Shown: positions 14,001-25,400 of the stretch, in pieces
How the letters are laid out: every line of letters starts with the position of its first letter
How positions within the stretch are numbered: position 1 is the stretch's first letter
NCBI GenBank assembly: GCA_949358305.1
Contig: OX442316.1
Coordinates: 16,056,001 to 16,120,000, forward strand
From: Strigamia acuminata
Lineage: Eukaryota > Arthropoda > Chilopoda > Geophilomorpha > Linotaeniidae
Direction of reading: 5' to 3'
Length of the DNA stretch: 64,000 bases
Notes under the pieces: generated by a model
Databases searched by the model: none
Seen by the model: only the letters and a program-made list of their open reading frames with translations
Told to the model about the DNA's origin: nothing
Program-made: the position numbers and the translations under genes

Positions 14001-15299
14001 CGTCAATGCAAGGAAGTGCGGAATTGTTACAATGAAATTTCCTTAAGTATTTACTCACAACTTTATAGGCGATTACTAGTGTTGAAGCTGATGTCTTTTC
14101 CGCTTGGTTCGATTTGGCCAAACTGTATAAATTTTTTTTAAAAAAAGAAATGAATTAATTTTGAGAAATTGAGATAAGAAATTACAATATTTCTTAATTT
14201 CCACTTCCCTGAATTTAATTTTCAAAATTTCAAAATTTTGTTTTCGAAGAAATAAAAATTTTCTCAAGAAAAAAATAAAAATCATCATTTTTGTCGTTAT
14301 GATTGAAGGGTTGGAGCCCAATCTTTTATAATTATGGCTAATAAAGGCGGAATTGACCTTCGTAAGGGGTTTGGGCGATGCAGTGAAGCCCAACGATAGG
14401 CGGGGTTTTTCCAAATAAAAATAAAAAATAAATATTAGTTGGAAAAAATCAATTATTTAGAAAAGAAGAAAGTAAATGGAATAGTTAAAGGTACAAAAAC
14501 CGACCGTTGACCTGGGGGTGCAGTAAATTACATTTTATTATTTAAGTTTATTACCCTATGGTTTAAAAATATTTTTATCACTAGGAAAAACTAAAGAAAA
14601 AAATTTATTTGCAAAAATTTATTTTTTTGTAAAAATGAAAATTAAATTTTATAGTTTTGGAATGATCAGGAACCGCTTGTTTTAGATGTAAGTTAAACGC
14701 GTTTTGAATTTTGCACGGTTACGAGTACAATCGGAGAGCTGGTCCTGAGCACCTGCTCGCCTTCGAAATTATACCGTAGGTGGTGACACAATTTCCAAGT
14801 GCTCAAGAGCACTTAACAAGTCAAAGTTCAAACTAATTCTGCGCCAAATAAAAGGTTGCAATCAAAAGGGTAAACTTGGGTTAGGATGGAAGGACCAATC
14901 AGAGACAGTTAGAGTAGCCTAAAGAGACGCATTGGTGAATAATGATGAGCTGACTCGTCTAACACATGACAAAACAAATGCAAATTAAATGGGAGAAAGT
15001 AAAGAATAAACGAGGGGAAACGCGAGTAAAACATCAAATAGACCGGTCCAAATTGTCTAATTCAATCACTCAAGTCCAAACCAGACAGGAATGACAGATA
15101 AACAAAAGGGCCGAGGCTATTTCCCCAAAAGTGTTGGGAAATAACATTTACCTTATTTCCCCACACGTGTGGGGAAATAGACATTTCGTTAAATTTAAAA
15201 ATAAATTTACCTGATGGTCCTTTTAAGCGAAACGCTTGCAAAAGTTGTTCGGTGTCTGCTACGCCTTCTTATCGTCTTCCCAGCATTGTCGAAGCCCAT
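5052..15299 (-). CDS. Full-length ABCB (P-glycoprotein-like) multidrug efflux transporter, 1333 aa
   Basis: ATP-driven efflux pump of the plasma membrane with TMD1-NBD1-TMD2-NBD2 order. There are 23 exons: 15211-15299 (ATG), 14059-14122, 12915-13189, 12515-12745, 12272-12443, 12089-12213, 11828-12026, 11631-11744, 11460-11570, 11274-11402, 10227-10430, 9816-10173, 9584-9711, 9019-9171, 8583-8849, 8327-8530, 8167-8267, 7286-7426, 7062-7218, 6791-6991, 5938-6144, 5733-5879 and 5052-5276 (TAA). All phases agree. NBD1 has Walker [10 protein letters not shown] (about residue 480), LSGGQ (584) and [11 protein letters not shown] (catalytic Glu about 609). NBD2 has GTSGCGKST (1117), LSGGQ (1223), [12 protein letters not shown] (Glu about 1248) and the H-loop His (about 1279). 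A very acidic linker (EGDEEEES...) joins the halves. All ATPase residues are present, so it should be active. Substrates cannot be read from the sequence. Confidence 0.93.
6192..6749. mobile_element. pogo/Tigger-like MITE with TA target duplication
   Basis: Ends are CAGTCGAAACTCTTTATAAC and its reverse complement, with TA on both sides (6190-6191, 6750-6751). The interior is rich in CGTTATAACG repeats, as in pogo-type terminal regions. No transposase ORF. It lies in an intron between NBD2 exons of the complete ABCB gene. Confidence 0.8.
7622..7896. mobile_element. MITE, TATACTC family (copy 1)
   Basis: Starts CTATACTCAAAACCACCACA and ends with a matching inverted terminus (TGGTATTGAGTATAG). 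Both ends carry CAACGTTGACCTATT. It contains the GTGGCAC/TAGTGGCA motif seen in the copies at 9238 and 10496, in opposite orientation. Intronic in the complete ABCB gene. Confidence 0.7.
7897..8005. repeat. Fragment of the TAGGTTCAC element family
   Basis: Matches, in reverse orientation, the right end of the element at 22926-23505 (shared CAGCTTGCG and GTGTGAACCT motifs and the intervening sequence, with mismatches). It abuts the preceding MITE and has only one terminus. Confidence 0.55.
9238..9489. mobile_element. MITE, TATACTC family (copy 2)
   Basis: About 250 bp, closely similar along its length to 10496-10741. It has inverted ends containing ACAACGTTG and a shared core (TGTGATCGATTACCAA). 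Intronic, between the linker exon and the TMD2 exon of the complete ABCB gene. Its ends are slightly degraded. Confidence 0.7.
10496..10741. mobile_element. MITE, TATACTC family (copy 3)
   Basis: Ends TATACTCTAAACTGATACAA and CAGAGTATA form inverted repeats, consistent with a TA duplication as in Tc1/mariner-type MITEs. It is the best preserved of the three copies. It sits in the intron between two NBD1 exons. Confidence 0.75.
10815..11246. mobile_element. MITE with CTAGTTCACATGGATGCG ends
   Basis: Left end GGCTAGTTCACATGGATGCG and right end CGCATCCATGTGAACTAGGC are inverted repeats. The interior is rich in GCGTTG/CAACGC. Non-coding, in the same intron as the preceding MITE. Only one copy in this window. 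Confidence 0.65.
13278..13526. mobile_element. Degraded pogo-like MITE
   Basis: The left end CAGTCGAAACTCTTTATAAC matches the element at 6192. The right end is eroded (AGAGTTTCGACTATT). The interior shares about 75 bp (ATATAAATATATTCCATGCA and neighbours) with 47780-47880. Intronic. Confidence 0.65.
15154..15179. promoter_or_regulatory. Perfect 26-bp palindrome centred on an E-box
   Basis: The core CCCCACACGTGTGGGG is extended symmetrically by TATTT/AAATA on each side. It lies 32 bases downstream, on the minus strand, of the first coding exon of the complete ABCB gene. An imperfect relative (TATTTCCCCAAAAGTGTTGG) lies just upstream at 15119. It could be a bHLH-type binding site or a cruciform. 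Regulatory function is inference. Confidence 0.35.
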
Positions 15300-16486
15300 G
15301 TCAGCACTGAGCTCTCCGCGCGAGAGAAATCTATCACTGTATTCTTCACACCTGTGAGTTTGATTTATAAGTTGTCAGTGATGTGACGTCATGTTATGGC
15401 TCGTTGGTTTGTGTTGACCAAGAGAAATTCACACTCTAGCGTCTTCCCCGTTAAGTTGTTTTTGTTGTATTATTATTATCATTATATTTTATTCATTTTT
15501 ATTTTCTAAGAAAGTGGAATTGACGAGTAGGAAAATCCTGACAGGATTTATGAAGAGGAATTGGGATTTAATTGAGTGCGTACAAGGAAAAGTGTTCTAC
15601 TTTTTTCTCAAGAAAAAGGGAAAGTTGTGGTTTTTATTTATTAAAATTAAAATTGTGTAATTTGTTGAAGGTCAAATGCATTATGACTTAATATTTTTGA
15701 CGCTCAAGTATTAAAATGTACACGACAACTATCTGAAATGTAGACTTGGGTGTTTGTGTCTTAAGGCTGGTTTACAGATGGGTTCCTCCAATACTTGTTA
15801 TGAGAGACTGCATTAGGAAACAAAATTTTACTGAAGTCGAACAACTCCAGATGGCAGACTGATGCAGATAGGTTCTTAGAACACTCACCTAGTGGGGGAA
15901 GCTTGTACTAGAAGGGTCTGCCCACCAGAAGAGAATTTTGGTTATTTTTGGGTACCCACGCGTATAGTATATATGTGCAGGTATTGCTAATACAGTATGT
16001 CTCAAAAAAAGGCGACAAATGATGGTACTCACCACATACAGTGTATTCTGTACGGACCAGACATAGGACCGAGGCTGCCTGGTGGGCATTTAGCATTGCT
16101 TAATATAGGTTGAGTCCTAACAAACTTTTCCAGACCGCAGAGAGCAGCACACTGTACTTGAATTTCCTGTACTAATGTTCAATCTTTACGCATTGAAGAC
16201 CCATGGTGTGCAATTTAAAATAAATGCTGTGAATTAAATATGTAGAATCGACATGTTTATTAAATTTAATTTATTACATGGCAGATTCGCTGATTAATAG
16301 AAATGTATTAAATTGATATGTTTTTATTTGTGGACCTTTTTGTGGACCAGAATCAATCACTATTGTATTTTAGAACGACTTGCTGCTGATGTGGCAACAA
16401 TGTGGTGTGTCGCAGGCAGTTTTAAAACTGTTTTAAAATATTTTTACATTTCTAGCTGCAACACATTTTGCTGGGTTTCTATTTAG
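15300..16486. other. Intergenic between two ABCB genes
   Basis: Holds the promoter region of the complete ABCB gene (transcribed leftward) and the 3' flank of the degenerate one. I see no exon, RNA gene or paired terminal repeat. The text around 15765 (GGCTGGTTTACAGATGGG) resembles a MITE end but has no partner. Confidence 0.6.
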
Positions 16487-19400
16487 TTAATCTTCTTCCA
16501 TTCCAGATGTTGAAATACTTGCCCTTCGCGACTGGGACTGCACTTCGCGACGCCATTGCAAGCTGAAGTGGCTGTTTCGATCCAACAGGTCAGTAGGTGT
16601 ACCACTTTCCAACACACTGTTTCTAAGAACAACAACCCAGTCCACGGATTTAGCGGCTAAAACACTTTGAGAAACCAACACACACGTTCGGCCATTTTTG
16701 ATATTGTCCAAAACATCCTTTAAACCCTGAAAGATGGAGGAAAATTCATTTCAATGTACTCTGTTCACATTGTAAGATTGTACGCATCCTTACTCTCACT
16801 CTGTCTTCTTTTTTGGTCAACAATACGTCATCGACTAAAATTATTTTTGGTTTTCTCAAAATGGCTCTTGCTGCTGAAATTTGGAATTTCTGTAAATTTG
16901 TCAGCAAGTGGTCGCATTCCCCTAAAACTGTGTCGTAACCCTGAAAAAGCAATGCTGGTTTTAGCAATCAATTGCTTTATAATATGGGTAGTTAAATTAG
17001 TTTAATTTGTGCCGAAACCGTGTCTCCTTTTTAAAAAGAAAACATTTAACTTAAGATGACTAAGATAAATTGGATAGTACTAATTTGATGGTGCTCTACA
17101 ACTTTGTAATTGACTTTTTTGCTCTAACCTGATTGGTTTAGAAGTTAGCAAGTGAATGACCTTGAAAATGACCTTCAAGGTCAAATTTGATGACGTCATT
17201 GGATTGCGCTCACCCAACTTACTATACGATCGCTTCATCAAAATTGGTCTAGATGCAATTGCTCAGGAAATATTTGGAGGGGTACAGAGTTTTAGAACAC
17301 CCTGTATATTAGGTGCGTTCAATCTTAAATGGATTTCTTTGATTTTGCTGATTTTTTTTATTTCCGGAGACCGTAAGTGACGATTTTTACGTCATGAAAA
17401 CGAAATCGGATTTCAGAAAATTCGATTTCGGGAAAACCCTTGGTTTATGGTTAAACTTACTTTTGGCAATGTTTTGATGAATGTATGAATGCGAACGGTC
17501 TTAGCTGCCTGTTCGACTTCGGACAATTTAACGCGTCTCATGTTGTCACCATAAGCGATGTTTTCTATTATGGTTCTGTGGTGGAGCAAAGAATCGTGGG
17601 AAAGGACGGCCATTTGAGATCTCAGCCAGGGAACATTCAAATTTTGCATGTCGATTTGATCCATTACCTGTGTAAGGATTTTTGGTCGGTCTGTTTTTGG
17701 TTGCTTAATTTGAGACTGTGCTGTATACTTACTACAGAGCCGTGTTGAGGGTCGTAAAACCTTAAAATTAATGAGATGCACGTGGTTTTACCACCGTTGG
17801 CAGGTCCGACTAAAGCCGTTGTTTTTCCTTCAGGAATTTCAAAAGTGGCATTTTGCACTATTCTTTGAGATGATTTTTTCATCGGGTAATTGAAAACAGC
17901 CCTTTCAAAGTTGATGGTTCTGTGGCTTCTAAATGGCTAAAGAGAGTATTCAGTTCAATAGCTTACTCTGTATAGACGGGCACTATATGCTCTTGTTCGA
18001 GTTAAAAGGGTTCCTAACTCCCATTGGTCGAGTCTCATTATACTAACTCCACGCTGTATACTACCACTAGGAGAAGTAGTTTTATTTTTTAATTATTTTT
18101 TGATTGTTTTGACCATTTAAGTTTTTATAATTTTTGATTTTTTTTATTAAATTATGTTATTTCCATTTATGAAATAAAGTTTTATCAGTGTTGTATCGAA
18201 CGCGAACTAAGTTCATTAGTTCGCGAACTAAGAACGGGAACTAGTTCACTTTTACAAGTGAACGGAAAAAACGAACTTAGTTCACTTTTAACAATGAACT
18301 AGAACGAAGTTCGCGTTCACCATATTTGATGATGAAAACGTCGCAAAAACGTAACTTTTTGCATAGGTTTTAAACGTTTTGATGACGTTTTCATCATCAA
18401 AACATTCAATTTGATCACTTTTTACAACGAAAAAAGCAAAATCAGTTGTATTCATCATTAAAAGCAATGAAAACAACTGCTTTGAACTAGAACTTAGTTC
18501 ACTTTGAAAAAAAGTGAACTGAACGCGAATGTGAACTAGTTCACATGGTGATGAACGCGAACTTGAACTAGTTCGCGATTTGATGAACGAGATACAACAC
18601 TGCGTTTTATGCACATATAAATGTAAAACTCATGTTTGTTCTGTTTATTGGCTGCTTTGTCTGGTAAGCAAACAATTTCCTAACAATAGGTAATCGATTA
18701 AAACGTCTGTACATTGTAATGCAATTCTGGTGTTTGGGTCTATTTTTTGGATCACTACACCAGTAAAATGGCTCGACCAATGAACCCTTTTGACTCGAAC
18801 AAGAGTATACATTGCAATATAATTCCAATGTATGTTTGACCGTTCGGGTAAGATCGAGTGTTGTAAATTGTGTGTATTTACCAACATAAATCCGGCGTTA
18901 ACCGAACCGTCAATTCTGGGTCGTCTGTCGAGCAAGCGAAAAATTCTATGTGCAGTCTCCAGTCCCTGGAGTATAGAAAAGACTAATGGCACTGCTTGGG
19001 CCATAGCGAAAAATGCCGCTTCCGTTAGTTGCTGAACTCTGAAGGTGAAAAAATAACATTTCAAAACAAAAGAAGTATCAAATCAACTGGCATGATAGCA
19101 GTAAACAGTAATTGTGTAGCTTACACTATGACTTTTTGATGAGGTAGATTATAAAACATGATCAAATAACCCCCTAGAGAGTTGACTGCTGAATACAAGA
19201 GCAAAGGAGAACATCTCATTATGCCAAACAAAAGTCCTCGAATTGAATACATATCTAAGGACAACCTGCAATAAGAACAATAGTGAGATTGCACATTGGG
19301 TGTATTGTTATTGGAGGGAAATACCTGTGGACTCTCTCAAGGGCAGTTTTGTATTGAGTTAAAACAACATTTTCAGCACTTAGTGATGCTAAAGTTTTGA

Positions 19401-22400
19401 TGTACGATAGAGATTCTGATGCTATCTGATGAATACAATGCTTATTTTGGTTGTGGCCATGTGATTATGAAGTATTACTGACTTTTCCAGCTGCTTCTTT
19501 GGCGCTGTACTGCAATGCTGAGTCTGCTGCATTCACTTTAGCTTGTAAGCAGGCTATGAATACAACTAAAATGGCAAACAACGACGCTACGAGAGCGGTT
19601 TTCCACGAATAGATGACGGTTATGAGTGCTGCTGCTGCTGTCATGGTACTAATCTGCACAAGTTTACCCAAGGCTGCTGTCAACATCTAAATATAATTTA
19701 ATTATCACAATTGGGGTATGACAATTGGAAATTTAGATGTGAAAGATTTGGAATCTTTTTGGGATTTAGAAGGGTCTGATTGCGGAGGTTCAGAAGATAC
19801 AGAAGGGATTCAGAGGATACAAGATGAACCAAAAGGATTTAATAATATTCAGAAGGACTTAGAAAGATTCAGAAGGATTTTAGAAAGATTCAGAAGGATT
19901 TAATAATATTTAGAAGGATTTAGAAAGATTCAGAAGGATTTAATAATATTCAGAAGGATTTAGGAAAATTCAGAAGGATTTAGGAAGATTCAGAAGGATT
20001 TATGAAGATTCAGAAGGATTTATGAAGATTCAGAAGGATTTAGAAAGATTCAGAAGGATTTAGAAAGATTCAGAAGGATTTAGGAAGATTCAGAAGGATT
20101 TAGAAAGATTCAGAAGGATTTAGGAAGAGTCTTAAGGATTTAGAAAGATTCAGAAGGATTTAGGAAGAGTCTTAAGGATTTAGGAAGGTTCTCACTAACG
20201 GAACCACAGACCTCCTTTATTAGAAATGGATCTTTGTGCAATCGGACTGATAATAACTTAGGATTATTCAAAGGATCGTCGAACCAATTCATCTCTTGAT
20301 GCATTATCGAAGTGAACATTTGTTTTCGCAAACAATTTGCCACTCGCTCGCCATAGTATGTGAAGAAACTGTTCTGTAATTGTGGAAAGTTTGAATTATT
20401 ATCGTAATGACCACCAAGTCCTCTTTGATCTGTACTTGTAAGAATGCAAAAAATCCTCCGAAGAATCCAACTACTACAGTCACAATCGAGTAATGTTTGG
20501 ACAAACTTGTGATTTTGTCAACATCTTGTGCTAGAAGCTTTGTGCAAGCAGAAGAAAAGTTTTATTGCTTTGTTTTTACCAGTGTTGTGTTCTTTGTCAA
20601 TCAACTTACACCGAGGTAATGACCCAACACGACTGTGAAGACAACGAACAGAAGTCCACCAGCAAATGCTCCCAGAAGTCCCATTGCAGCGAAGAAGAAA
20701 TACGGACTACTTGTGTGTAACAATCGAAGTAGTGTAGGGGTCACACGAAATTCACTAGCATCCATCTTGGAGAATCAAGAAAACTAAATGAATCGTTAAC
20801 CCTTCCAACCCTAAGACGGGTCTTTTTGTGACACCATTTGTAAAAAATCATTATTTTTATGTGAAATCGTAAAAAGCGTCATATACCCAATTGGTGTGCT
20901 TGCTTATTCGAATCCTAGAAACAGGATACAGTCGACCTCTATCACTATCTGTTTGCGCTGCTGCTCCATCTGCTGCTTCTTCTTTAATTGGTTTCTCTAT
21001 TTCGTCGTCATCTTCGAGCCATTCTTTGCAATTTGAAAATATTCTCTTGAGTTTTGTCTTCATTGCAAATGATAATTACCTACCGGGGACTTCGGGTTTG
21101 TCGTTTTTAATCTGTTGTTTGGTAATTATAGAATATTTTTAATTTTTGTGCACTGAGGAAATGGTTAAAGTGTGAGTACCTCATCTTTGAATTGTTGGTA
21201 ATAAACTCCCTTTTGTTGCATCAAACTTGCATGATTGCCAAGCTCAACGACCTTGCCGTCACTTAGTACTACAATATGCTCAATGTGCGTTATGGAAGAT
21301 ATTCTGTGGGGTACTAGGAAGGTGGTACGACTTTCCCTGGCTTTTTCCAAGGCTTCTAACACAATGGAATCAGGGTCTGAATCCAACTTGGCAGTTGCTC
21401 CATCTAGAAGGAGGATCTTTGGGTTTCTGATGAGTGCTCTGGCTATTGCGACTCTCTGCTTTTGACTGTCCGTCAGAATGGTGCCGTGTTCGCCAACTAT
21501 TGTATCGTATTGCTGAAAATAATTGCTGTTAAGTGTATTTTTATTGTGGTTTTTCGGTGCAAATGCAAGGTTGTCCACACAGTTAAAAAATATTGGAAAA
21601 ATTGGAATTGTATTGAAACGTATTTTGAAATGCATTGGGTTTTGCGAGATTGCATTTGGTTCGACTACTAGATTTGCATCAGGCTAATGGCCTAGGACAG
21701 GGGTCGGCAACCTGCGGCTCTTTCGATGTCAGAGAACGGTGAGAATAGGTGGAATAGAGAGTGGACGGATAGCTGACGGCCGTGTTAGTGGCTCTTTAAT
21801 TGTAACTTTTGGCTCTTCCGTCTCAAAAGGTTGCCGACCCCTGGCCTAGGACTGTCAACTTAAAAGGAATAAAGTTTATTATTTCTCACCTGGGGTAATT
21901 TGGTGATAAATTCGTGGGCATTTGCGGCTAAAGCCGCCGACTCGATATCGGCAACGGTAGCACTTTGTCGGCCGTATCGAATGTTTTCTCGGATTGTGGT
22001 TGAGAAAAGGATGGGTTGGGAGTCCACGAAAGCCACTTGCTCTCGCAACCAAGCCACATTGATGTCACGTATGTTGTGCCCTTCAAGGCTTATCTTGAAA
22101 ACAAACCCAAAATTGAGCTAAACTCTTGCAAACATGGATTCAAAGTTGATGTGTCAGCCATACTTGACCACTAGTTGGGTCATAAAATCGTTGTAGCAAC
22201 TGCAAAACCGTTGTTTTGCCTCCTCTAGATGGACCTACAATGGCCACTGTATCTCCAGCTTGCACTTGTAAACTGAAGTTTATCAGCACCTGAACGATTA
22301 ATGGAGTTAATACATATTTAAGGAAGATGTTGTGGGATACTTGCCTCTATTTCCGGTTCTACGGGATATGTGAAACTCACATTTTCAAAGCTGATTGTTC

Positions 22401-25400
22401 CATCGACAGTTTCAGGTTTTAGGCCTTCGGAAGAACTGCTGTCAATTGTAGATTTCTGAAAAAGAATTGATTGAGGTTTGATTGATTGATTGGTGGTTTT
22501 CTTTGGTGTAGTTACTGTCTGCAATAATTCCAGTGCTTGAATGGAAGCTGGTGCTGCCCGCCGAATATTGACGACGTATGGTATTAGCTGACTTGTCGTT
22601 AAAGCGGCGACAAATGCCGAAAAGAGAACCTGTTTTGATCAAGTCAAAGACATTGCAATCACTTCCAGCTACCACCACAGTGCACGTGGGATATTTACTA
22701 TGTAAACTTCTTTTGTTGTGAATTCTTTGGAATCGGTAGCTAGCGTGTTTAAGGTGAGCTTTGTCCCGTACCAATAAGCTATTGCAAATGCTACGTGTTT
22801 TGATAGCGCCATGCCAGCTAATATGAGGCCACAAACCCAGCCTTTTTTCTCACCAATCAATCTTATTCCACGTGCCACACCACCAAACCTGGCAAGGGAA
22901 AACAAAGGTTAATAATTCACTAAAGGTAGGTTCACGCTTGTGTTTACACTAGAGCAGGGGTCGGCAACCTGCGGTTCTTTCGATGTCAAGATGCGGCTGT
23001 ATGGGACCTAATTTAATATTGTAGTGGCTCTTTAACAACTGGGAAATTTTGTAAATTGTAACTTTTGGCTCTTCTGTCTCAAAAGGTTGCCGACCCCTGC
23101 ACTAGACGCAACGCAACGCAAGGAAAAATTAGTCAAACGCAACGCAAAGTCTGTTCTCACTTTAGGGCATGTGTGAACAGAGCTGAAACAATTGATGCTG
23201 CATCTGGCCAATCAGGTGTTTTCAATGAAACCTGGAATTGGATCTAGTTCTAGAACTAGTTTCGGAATCCGAAAATGGCGGCCTGTTTGCGTGTGGCAAA
23301 GTCTCGCCAACCAGACGTGAATCGACGAGAGTTGGAGTCGATCGTGATCGGTTGGCCGCAAGCCTTTTCCTTGCGTTGCGTCGCTTACTTCAACTCGGAG
23401 TTGAAGCAGGAATTGGCGTCAACGTTAAGAATTTTTGGCCGCAAGCAGCTTGCGTTACGTCAGTTTTCTTGCGGTGCGTCTAATATGAACACAAGTGTGA
23501 ACCTAGCTTAAAGGTTTTTTAGGCGTCATAGACCTTTGTATTTCTTTGGCCTCTCCGCTGAAAGCTGCTACAGTCCGGATTGAAGCAAGTGTTATCTTAG
23601 CTGAAGATTGCATTTTTTCACATTCTTGGTCTTGGCTTATCGAGTACTTAAATTCCACCTGTTTAAATTGAATATTCAAGAGTTATCACTGTGCAGGCAT
23701 CCGATCGACAGATTCTGTCTACTTACTCTGGAAAAAAACCAAGCGCCAAGAGCATACAATGGTAAGAGGCAAAAGAGAACAAGTGCAAGTTTCCATCCAT
23801 AAATCAACGCTTCAATTATGCATCCTAACACCGTAGTTACAAGGCAAATCAATAGTCCTAAGTTTTCACCTAGAACATTTTCAAACCGATTCAAACCTCT
23901 GGGAAAAGAATGAATTGTCAAATTAAGTGATTAGGCCGAAGTATGACACTCATATGGCACTGGTATTGTATGGCACTGGTATTGTTGTGGGAGCAAGAGA
24001 GTGTCACACTCTTCTGTTGGTTTACCTGTGTTTAACTTACACTTCCATCAACTGCTGCAACTGTTTCTTGTCTTGTTGTTCGAACCACGCCAAGTCTCGA
24101 TGCAGCAAAGTTTGCAGGACATGTTGCCGGAAACGATACATGAAACTTTCAGTTGCCATGCACAGACAGACCACCATGATGAAACCCACAACGAAAGCCG
24201 TCAGGCCTAAAATAGCCATTCCGAGTGCGAAAGCGGTGGTTTCCGGGTACAAGAGATCTTCGTTTCTAAATGAAACAACAATGAGTGAAATTGATCGAAA
24301 TAATTAATTACGTGTGTTCAAATTGGTTAAACAAATACTTAAAAATAAGTGAAACAGAATGACCCCATATCGTATTATACCGATTAAGAGTCGCCCTCGA
24401 ATAGTAGCCGCGGCTGAGACACCAAGAATACCGTATTTTTGCAAAAGTACGGTATTGTTTCCGTATTTAACCTCACGAACGATGAACGCAGCTTTGTTCG
24501 TGACGTTCAGACTTTGTTTGTTACATTAAACAAATGTAAAAAACGAAAAAAGCGAAAATGCGGGACTGTTTATGAAATTGTGCATTTAAGCATTGTTTTC
24601 TTAACCAATTTGAATATACCGATTGTTTTTCTACATGATCGTTTTGTGGTCTCTGGTATCTTTGAGCACGGCTCCTTCGTCCAGGTTGATAATGAAGTTA
24701 TCGTCATCATTTTCTTGTGGCGTGGGCGCAGTCGTTTGGTTGAGATCGATTGTTTGATTGGTGATTTCGTCGACGATTGTGGCGATAGTTGTCGACAGAT
24801 TGGTTATTATCGGCGTTTGAGTTGTGGTCGAATTGGTTGTTTGGCTTTTCAGCAAACGAGCGTGAACTATGAATGCCTCGATCAAGCTTCCGTAGGCGTA
24901 GATGACGTAGGGCGAAATGAGACCGAGGAAAAATGCGGATAGAATCCCGAGGAAGAATAAAATCTTTTCGAATGTTGACAAGAGACTGACCTGAAAATGC
25001 GCAAAAGATAAAAGTGAATTGAAAAGGAAAAGAAACAAGAAAAACACCTTTCGTCTAGGTCTGTGCCACGCGTGCATTTTGCAACGAATCTGGTCAAATT
25101 TATGACTCAATTAGTCGCCAAACCGGCTTTAGTTCATTTAAATTTTATAAGAAAATGTTTGACCAACGGAAGTCCGAAAAAGAGTCCGAAAACCAGGAAA
25201 ATCAACACGATTGCACGTTTTATTGCATCTAAACAACAACAAACACCTGTTAGGCTATTGTTGGAAATTTGACCTGGATTTTGAACGCATTTTTTGACCA
25301 AAGTGACATTTATTTATTTGCCGCATTTTTCCTTATCGTTTTTATTGCAGAAAAGAGGAAATAATAAAATAATAATAATAATAATAATACCATTATTTTA

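Noticed and set aside
24439-24942. 167-aa plus-strand ORF
   Set aside because: Antisense to the TM1/loop exon of the degenerate ABCB gene; no splice sites or family similarity of its own.
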